Shown here piece after piece: positions 1-7,800 of a DNA stretch of 64,000 nucleotides. Each line of letters opens with the position of its first letter. Position 1 is the stretch's first letter. Both the position numbers and the translations under genes were made by a program. The stretch comes from Pseudomonas sp. RIT-PI-r (lineage in GTDB: Bacteria > Pseudomonadota > Gammaproteobacteria > Pseudomonadales > Pseudomonadaceae), in assembly GCF_001297015.1 (NCBI RefSeq), contig NZ_LIGE01000015.1, positions 1-64,000 of the forward strand, given 5' to 3'. The notes under the pieces are model-generated. The model did no database searches, was not told where the DNA came from, and saw only the letters and a program-made list of their open reading frames with translations.

Positions 1-1055
1 TTCCTCAGGGCGGTACGACCGTCGACACCACAGTCAAACTTTCAGGGGCCGGGGCTAAAGGTCAGAAAGTCCAGATCAAGGATGGCGCCACCATCAAAGG
101 TGAGGCGACGGTTAATCTGACGACAGGCTTGTGGGAACTGACTGTGACCGGTTTGACCGTGGCCGCCCATAGTTTCACCGCCACCGCGCTGTATGGCAGT
201 GGACAGGTATCGGCTGCGCGGACATTGACGGTAATCGCCAGTACCGCACCGACCATCACTCAGGCCCTGGACTCCAAAGGCGTGGTAATTCCTCAGGGCG
301 GTACGACCGTCGACACCACAGTCAAACTTTCAGGAGCCGGGGCTAAAGGTCAGAAAGTCCAGATCAAGGATGGCGCCACCGTCAAAGGTGAGGCGACGGT
401 TAATCTGACGACAGGCCTGTGGGAGCTGATCATTACGGGCTTGAGCGTGGCTGCTCACAGCTTCACCGCCACCGCGCTGTATGGCAGTGGACAGGTATCG
501 GCTGCGCGGACGCTGACTGTAATAGTCAAGGAACTGGCTATAGATACAACCCCTCTTCGCCTGTCAGCTTTTAAAATAAACTGGTGGAACACAAGCCCAG
601 TACCTGGAAATTTCGCTACCAGATTACCCTCCGGTGGCACACCTCCCTATAGATATTGGTCTCGCAACATAAATGTTGCAACTGTAGACAGTCGCGGCGA
701 AGTAACTGGAGTCAAAAACGGGTCAGCATTTATCGATGTACATGATAGCGCAGGCAAATTCGTGACTTATCAAGTTGTCGTTTCTAACGTATGGGATTTG
801 GTAGCTAGCTTTCATGTGCCAACAGATTTAGCAACGAACATTGGGAATAGACGAGGCCACAGGCCATTCACCCAATCAGATCTAGACCATCTGAAACGCT
901 TCAATAGTCCTATTCGATTGAGCGCTGGTGAACTGTGGTGCTGCGTTCCGCCATCAGGAGGATACTCAAGCGTATTCAATACAGTTTCGCAGAGTTTTTC
1001 TCAGGCGCATGAAACGGCGAAATACGGTTCAATTACGTTATATGCAGTGGTCTAA
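1..1055 (+). CDS. Ig-like repeat surface protein, C-terminal part (5' end outside window)
   Basis: The reading frame is already open at the left edge, so only the C-terminus is here. It contains bacterial Ig-like repeats of about 96 residues. The DNA unit starting at base 1 recurs at base 289 (288-bp period) with very few changes. Each unit carries [18 protein letters not shown] and an [19 protein letters not shown] strand typical of Ig-like domains in large pseudomonad surface proteins. After about base 535 the sequence becomes AT-richer and changes to one BIG2-like domain (pattern [16 protein letters not shown]) plus a unique tail with a Cys-Cys pair. The stop lies just before an insertion-sequence end, so the C-terminus may have been altered by the insertion. 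Surface location is inferred from the family. Confidence 0.8.
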   Translation, partial: PQGGTTVDTTVKLSGAGAKGQKVQIKDGATIKGEATVNLTTGLWELTVTGLTVAAHSFTATALYGSGQVSAARTLTVIASTAPTITQALDSKGVVIPQGGTTVDTTVKLSGAGAKGQKVQIKDGATVKGEATVNLTTGLWELIITGLSVAAHSFTATALYGSGQVSAARTLTVIVKELAIDTTPLRLSAFKINWWNTSPVPGNFATRLPSGGTPPYRYWSRNINVATVDSRGEVTGVKNGSAFIDVHDSAGKFVTYQVVVSNVWDLVASFHVPTDLATNIGNRRGHRPFTQSDLDHLKRFNSPIRLSAGELWCCVPPSGGYSSVFNTVSQSFSQAHETAKYGSITLYAVV

Positions 1056-1106
1056 TTTCCCCGGACACCCCGATAGGTGGAAAATACATCTATCGGGGAG
1101 TTATTC

Positions 1107-1544
1107 ATGACCAAAAAACGCAGGGCATTCGACGACAGCTTCAAGCTGCAAGTCGTGAAGATGATCAACGATCAATTAAAAGAGGCTGGGCTGCTCGCAG
1201 ATCTGAAGCGCTGCACAAACGTTGAAGGTATTGGTTTTTTGACCGGAGCCCGTTTGATCGCAACATTTCAGCGGGGCGACTTCAAAAACGCGGATGCATT
1301 TATTGCGTTTTTGGGGATGGATTTGCGCGTGTCGCAGTCAGGACAAAAGGACGGTCGCCGGCGACTGCTCCATAACGCAGCCATGTCGGCCAGCCGTACA
1401 CCGGCTTGGAAAAGCTTCTACGAGGAGCAAAGAAACCGTGGGTTCAGTACGACACAGGCGCTGGTGATATTGGCTCGCAAGCTTGCGCGAGTAGTATTCG
1501 CCCTGCTGAAGGGGCAAAGCGAATACCAGCCGAAGGGAGGTTGA
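1107..1544 (+). pseudogene. Chimeric transposase remnant (IS3-type OrfA start joined to IS110-type end)
   Basis: The first ~22 residues (MTKKRRAFDDSFKLQVVKMI) match the helix-turn-helix start of IS3-family OrfA proteins. From about residue 28 the protein instead resembles the C-terminal transposase_20 domain of IS116/IS110/IS902 enzymes (GIGFLTGARLIATF, then FLGMDLRVSQSGQKDGRRRL). The OrfA body and OrfB are missing, as is the IS110 catalytic N-terminus, so it cannot be a working transposase. An ATG with upstream GGGGAG keeps the fusion open for 145 codons. It probably arose by deletion between two adjacent elements, just downstream of the Ig-repeat gene. Confidence 0.75.
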
Positions 1545-1620
1545 GGGCTTCCCCTCAACCATAGAATCTCCCACAGGGATTGAGTGAACCTGTGAGGGAT
1601 TGGGTGGCTGTCAGGTGTTT

Positions 1621-1714
1621 ATCGCGAGCAGGCTCACTCCTACAGGGGATTTTTGTCGGGCACAAAAATGGTGACCATCGCAAATCCACTGTGGGAGTGA
1701 GCCTGCTCGCGATG
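1621..1714. repeat. REP inverted pair (TCGCGAGCAGGCTC type)
   Basis: Two copies of the Pseudomonas REP core TCGCGAGCAGGCTCACTCC face each other about 50 bp apart, downstream of the IS remnant and the giant adhesin gene. Confidence 0.9.
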
Positions 1715-1745
1715 GCTTATTCACAGGCAATAGATATCTCCAGAC

Positions 1746-1790
1746 AAAAAAAACCCGCCGCCCCGATCAACCGGGGCGGCGGGTTTTGTC
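1746..1790 (-). terminator. Intrinsic terminator of the giant adhesin gene
   Basis: A perfect GC stem (ACCCGCCGCCCC at 1753 against its complement ending at 1784) is followed on the minus strand by a run of eight T. It lies 15-60 bases past the adhesin stop codon. Confidence 0.9.
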
Positions 1791-1804
1791 GTTTCAGCCC
1801 TCGA

Positions 1805-4800
1805 TCAAACCGTATCCACCTTCAACGAATGATCATTCAGCATCCCGCTGATGATCGTCGCCGTGTCGTGCCCGCTGGCGATCATTCCGCCCGCCCCCGG
1901 GGTCACGCCGTAATGGCTGGCGAGGTTGACGCCGGCGAGGTCGATGGTCTGGTTCGGCGTGGCGCCGGCCATGGCGCTGACGTCGATGCTGGTCATCACC
2001 GACGCGCCGCTGCCGGAGACGGTGAAGTGCAGGTAGTCGTCGAGCGACGCGGTGGTGCCGTTTTCGCCCTGCAGCAGTTGCGACAGGTCGAGCTTGTCGG
2101 TGCCGGGGGTGAAGTCGGTGATCAGGTCGTGGCCGCTGTTGCCCTTGAGCCACTGGAAGGTATCGGCCCCTGCGCCGCCGGTCATGGTGTTGTTGCCCAT
2201 GCCGCCGATCAGCAGGTCGTCGCCACCGCCACCGTTGAGGATGTCGTTGCCGAGGCCACCGTTGATCACGTTGTTATTGTTGTCGCCGGTGAGGGTGTCG
2301 TTGAAGTTCGAGCCGATCAGGTTCTCGATCCCGGTCAGGGTGTCGGGGCCGGCGCCGAGGGTGTTTTGCGCACCGAGCAGGCCGAGGTTGACCGTCACAC
2401 CGGCGGTAGCGTGGGCATAGCTTGCGGTGTCGATGCCAGTGCCGCCATCGAGCAGGTCATTGCCCGGGCCGCTGTAGAGCAAGTCGTTACCGGCGCCGCC
2501 GTGCAGCTCGTTGTTGCCGGAGCCTGCAGTGAGCACATCGTTGCCGTCGCCGGCGTTGATGATGTTGTCGCCGCTGCCGGCCACCAGCACGTCATCCCCC
2601 GCAGTGCCAGTGAGGGTGTGGCCGTCCTGATAGCTGATGCTGACGTTGGCGGTGTCGCTGCCGCCATGGTTGTCGTTGGCGGTGTAGCTGCCGTGGAAGT
2701 CCGGAGTGATGTCGTGGGCCCCGGCATAGTTGAGGGTCATGGTCAGCTGATAGTTTTCCGCCGCGTTGGGGTTACCGCCACCGCTGGGATTGGCGATGTT
2801 GGTGATGTGGATCTGATAGACGCCATCGGCCGACGCGGTGAGGGTTTGCCCATCTGCCAGGGTTGTGTAGGCGCCACCGTTGATCGAGTACTCCATGGTG
2901 ACGTGACCGGCCGCCAGGTTGTGATCGAGGTTGAGGGTTTCGCCCTGGCGCAGGTTGACGGTGATGCGGTCTTCATCGTTGGCATTGCTGTTGGTCACCG
3001 CGCCGAGATAGCCACTGACCACCAGCAAGGCAGTCATGGTCGCAGCGTTGGCGCTGAACGAACTGCGCACGTTGGCCAGGTTCTGGTTGGCGGCGGTGTT
3101 GACGTTGGTGCCGGTGAAATTGATCGCGCCGGTGCCGGTGAAGTCCGCGGCTTTCGAGATCCAGCCGGTGTTGAAACTGGTCGGTGTGGCGTTGAGGGTA
3201 TCGCCGTTGGGGTCGGTGTCGTTGGCCAGCAGCAGCTCGCCCGGCACGACGATGTTGCCCGAGAGCACGTTGGTGATGACGTGGTCATCCACCGCCACCG
3301 GCGGCGCATTAGGAATCACTTTTACGGTCAGCGTCGAGCTGGCGAGGTCGCCGTCGTTGTCGCTGACGGTGAAGCCGATGTTCTCGGTGATCAGCACCGC
3401 CGTGGTTTTCTGCGAGGTGTAGGTGTAGTCGCCGCTGTCGAGGTTGATCAGCAGTGTGCCGCCGTTATTGGTGGCGATGCTCAACGTGTTGTTGGCGGTG
3501 TTGAAAGTACCGTGATTGGTGCCGCCGCTTGGCGTCAACGAGCCTTGGCCGCTGAGGGCTTTCGGATCGTAGGTGTAGGTGGTGCCGTCGATCACGATGG
3601 ATTTGATGAAACCACCATCAGCGCCGAAGGTGCCGCCCTCGCCCAGCAACGAACCGGTGACCGGCGCACCCTGTACGGTGCCGGACAGCACCGAGTTGAG
3701 CTGGTTGAGGTCGGTGACCACCACCGCGTTGGTGTTGGTGTGGCTGATGCCATCGTACGCCAGCGGGTCGAGGTTGGCATTGCTCACGCCGCTGCCCAGG
3801 CCAATCGCGTAGTTCTTGATGTTGTTGGCATCGAGGAAGTTTTTCAGCGCGGCTTCGTCAGCAGCGTTGATGTCGCCTTCGTTGGGTTTGCCGTCCGAGA
3901 AGAAGTAGCCGACGTTCTGCGCCCCGGTGAGTTTGCCCGAGGTGTTGAACGCGGTTTGCATCACCGCCACGGCGGCGTCGTAGTTGGTGCCGCCACCCGC
4001 CGTCAGACCGGCGAGAATCGTCTTCGCGGTCGCCACATCAACCCACACCGAGGTTCGGTCAGTGGCGTTGCTGCTGAAGGTGACGAGCTGGACTTTGACA
4101 TCACCGAGGTCGTCGTACTTGTCGAGCAAGGCGCTGATCGCCTGCTTGGCCAGGGCCAACCGCGACAGGCCTGGCACGCCGGAGGCATCGGCCATACTGC
4201 CGGAGATGTCGAGAACGATGAGCAGGTTGGAATCGATCTCCACCGCCGCCACCGAGCGATCCGAGGCCACGGCTTTTGGTACGTCATCGACGATGTTCAC
4301 CACGAGGGTGCTGGTGGTGCTGTTGCCCAGAGCGTCAGTGGCTTTGTAGGTGAAACTTTCGCTGAGGGTGTTGGCCCCGTCGTTGGCGCTCGGCGAGGTT
4401 TTCGGCGCCGAAGTCAACGTGTAAGTGTAGGTGCCGTCGGCATTGAGCTGGATCTGCCCGTAGCTGCCGGTGGCGCTGCCGACCAGGGTGTAGGTAATCG
4501 CGCCACTGCCGCCAGTGACCGCACCGACCAGCGTGCCGGTGGCGGTTTCGCCAGTGTTGCTCGGGTCGCTGCCGGTGACCGTACCGGGGGCCAGATCCGC
4601 GCCGTCCTTGCTCAGGTCGAGGGCTTTTTCATAGACCGTCACGTCCTGATCGACCGAGGCCAGCAGTTTGCTGTCGGCGACATTGATGGTGATGGTCGTG
4701 GTGCTTTCATCGCCGTCGCTGTCGCGGATGGTGTAAGTGAAGGTGTCGGTGGCGCCGGGTGGGCTCACCGAGTTCGGGTTGCTGTGATAGACGGCATTGC

Positions 4801-7800
4801 CCGCCGCGTCGAGGGTCAGGTAACCGAAGTTGCCATTGATGTTGCTGTTGAGGCCGCCGATGGCCGAAGTGCCGGTGTTGCTGCCGGCGCGCACGCCAAC
4901 CACCGTGGCCGCGCCATCGGCACCACTGATGTCATTACCGAGCACGCTGACGTTGACCGTACCGCCCTCCGCCACCGAGCCGGTGTCGGGTTTGGCGGTC
5001 GGCAGGTCGTCGATGATATTGACGTTGATCTGGCCGTTGGCAGTGCTGCCATCGGTGTCCGTCGCCACCACGTTGAAGTTCTCGGTGAGGCTGTTGGCAC
5101 CGTTGGCGTTCGGGTGGGTTTCGTTGTCGACCAGGGTGTAGCTGTAACTCACAACACCGGTCGCGGGGTTGTAACCAGTGACGGTGAAGGTGCTGCCCAG
5201 CGGCGAGACGACGGATTGCGGGAAACCTGCGGCAACACCGTTGGTGACCACGGCAATGCCCCCAACGGTGAGGGTTTGCAGGCCATCGAGCGCGGTCACG
5301 GTGAAGGTGCCGCTCCGGGTCAGCGCCGGGGTGTCGGGGCTGGTGCCGTCGCCGAGGTTTTTCTCGTAGACGGTGAGTTCGCCGCCGTTGACGTCGAGGC
5401 CGTTGAGCAGCACCGGATCGTCGTTGTTGTGGATGTTCAGCACCAGATTGGCGGTGCTGGTATCGCCGTCGGCGTCGGTCAGGGTATAGGTGAACGTCTC
5501 GGTGCCGTTACCGCCGCCGTGCAGGTTTTTGAAGTCGGCATCGTTGGGGTTCAGCGTGTAGGTGTATGTGCCGTTGGCGTTGAGCACCAGCGTGCCGTAA
5601 GTACCGGTGAAGGTGCCGGCGGTGATCGGCCCGGCATTCGGTCCGGTTGCGACCACATCGGCGCCTTGCACGTCGTTGGTCAGCACGTTGCCGGTCAGGG
5701 TCAGTTGCGTTTCCGCAGCGCTGTTGGCGTTGCTGTCGTTCACGGCTTTCGGCACATCATCGACGATGTTGACGACGATGGTGCTGGTGACGATGTTGCC
5801 CAGTGAATCAGTGGCCTGATAGGTGAAGGTTTCAGTCAGGCTGTTGGCGCCATCGTCGGCATGCGGCGTGGTGCTCGCCGGCGAGGTCAGGGTGTAGGTG
5901 TACGTGCCGTTGGGGTTGAGGACGATCTGCCCGTAGTTGCCGCTGGCGCTGCCGACCAGTGCATAGCTGATCGCGCCGACCGCACCAGTGACCGAGCCGA
6001 CTAGCGTGCCGGACGCAGTTTCGCCGGTGCTGGTCGGGTCGCTGCCAGTGACCGTACCGGGCGCCAGATCCGCGCCGTCCTTGGTCAGATCCAGCGCTTT
6101 CTCGAAGACGGTGACGTCGGTGTCGCTGGTCGCACACAGTTTGCTGTTGGCGACATCGATGGTGATGGTGGTAGTGCTTTCATCACCGTCGGCATCGCGC
6201 ACGGTGTAGGTGAACACATCCACTGCGCCCGGGCCGTTCACGACGTTGGGATTGCTGTGGTAGACGGCGTTGCCGTTGGCGTCCAGGGTCAGGTAGCCGT
6301 AGGTGCCGTTGATGTTGCTGTTGAGGCCGCCGATAGCCGAGGTCGAGGTATCGGAGCCGGCGCGCACACCGACTACCGCACCGGTCACGGCCGGGCCATC
6401 GGCGCCGCCGATGTCATTGTTCAGCACATTACCGCTGACCGTGCCGCCCTCCGCCACCGACGCCGCGTCAGGGTGGGCGCTGGGCAGATCATCGACGATA
6501 TTGACGTTGATCTGGCCGTTGGCAGTGCTGCCATCGGTGTCCGTGGCAACGACGTTGAAGTTCTCGGTGATGCTGTTGGCGCCGTTGGCGTTCGGATGGG
6601 TTTCGTTGTCGACCAGCGTGTAGCTGTAACTGACCACGCCGGTAGCGGGGTTGTAACCGGTGATGGTCAACGTGCTGCCGAGCGGCGTGACGACCGATTG
6701 CGGGAAGCCTGCCGCCACGCCACCGCTGACCACGTTGATGCCGCCCACGGTCAGGGTCTGCAGACCGTCGAGGGCGGTGACGGTGAAGGTGCCGCTCTGG
6801 GTCAGCGCCGGGGTGTCTGGAGCGGTGCCGTCGCTGAGGTTTTTCTCGTAGACAGTGAGTTCGCCACCGTTGACGTCGAGGCCGTTGATGATCACCGGAT
6901 CGTCGTTGTTGTGGATCTGCAGCACCAGATTCGCCGTGCTGGTATCGCCGTCCGAGTCGGTGATGGTGTAGGCGAAGGTTTCCGTGCCGTTGCCGCCGCC
7001 GTGGAGGTTTTTGAAGTCGGTGTCGTTGGTGTTCAGCGTGTAGGTGTAGGTGCCATTGGCGTTGAGCACCAGGGTGCCGTAAGTGCCGGTGAATGTGCCG
7101 GCCGTGACTGGCCCGGTCGGTACGCGGTCAGCACCTTGCACATCGTTAGTCAGCACGTTGCCGGTCAGGGTCAGTTGGCTTTCTGACGCTGTTCCGTTGC
7201 TGTCATCGTTGGCCTTCGGCAGGTCGTCGACGATGTTCACATCGAGCGTGGCGTTGGCTGTGGTGCCGTTGTCATCGACCACGGTAACGGCGAACTGCTC
7301 CGGCAGATTGTTCGCGCCGTTGGCCGTCGGGTGCGCTTCGTTGTCGACCAGCGTGTAGCTGTAACTGACCACGCCAGTGGTGGCGTTGAAACCGGTGATA
7401 GTCAGCGTACTGCCCAGCGGCGTGGTGACCGATTGCGGAAAGCCTGCGGCTACGCCGTTGGTGACGACAGCAATGCCGCCGACGGTGAGCGTGGTGACGC
7501 CGTCCAGTGCGGTGATGGTAAACGTGCCGTTTTGGGTCAACGCCGTGGAGTCGGGTGCGCTGCCGTCCGTGAGGTTTTTCTCGTAGACGGTGAGTTCGCC
7601 GCCATTGACGTCGAGGCCGTTGAGCAGCACCGGATCGTCGTTGTTGTGGATGTTCAGCACCAGATTGGCGGTGCTGGTATCACCATCCGAGTCGGTGATG
7701 GTGTAGGCGAAGGTTTCCGTGCCGTTGCCGCCGCCGTGGAGGTTTTTGAAGTCGGCGTCGTTGGTGTTCAGCGTGTAGGTGTACGTGCCATTGGCGTTGA

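Noticed and set aside
1580..5806. A 1408-codon open frame on the plus strand
   Set aside because: It is antisense to the giant adhesin; low-complexity Val/Gly/Ala-rich translation mirrors the repeat codons and has no domain.
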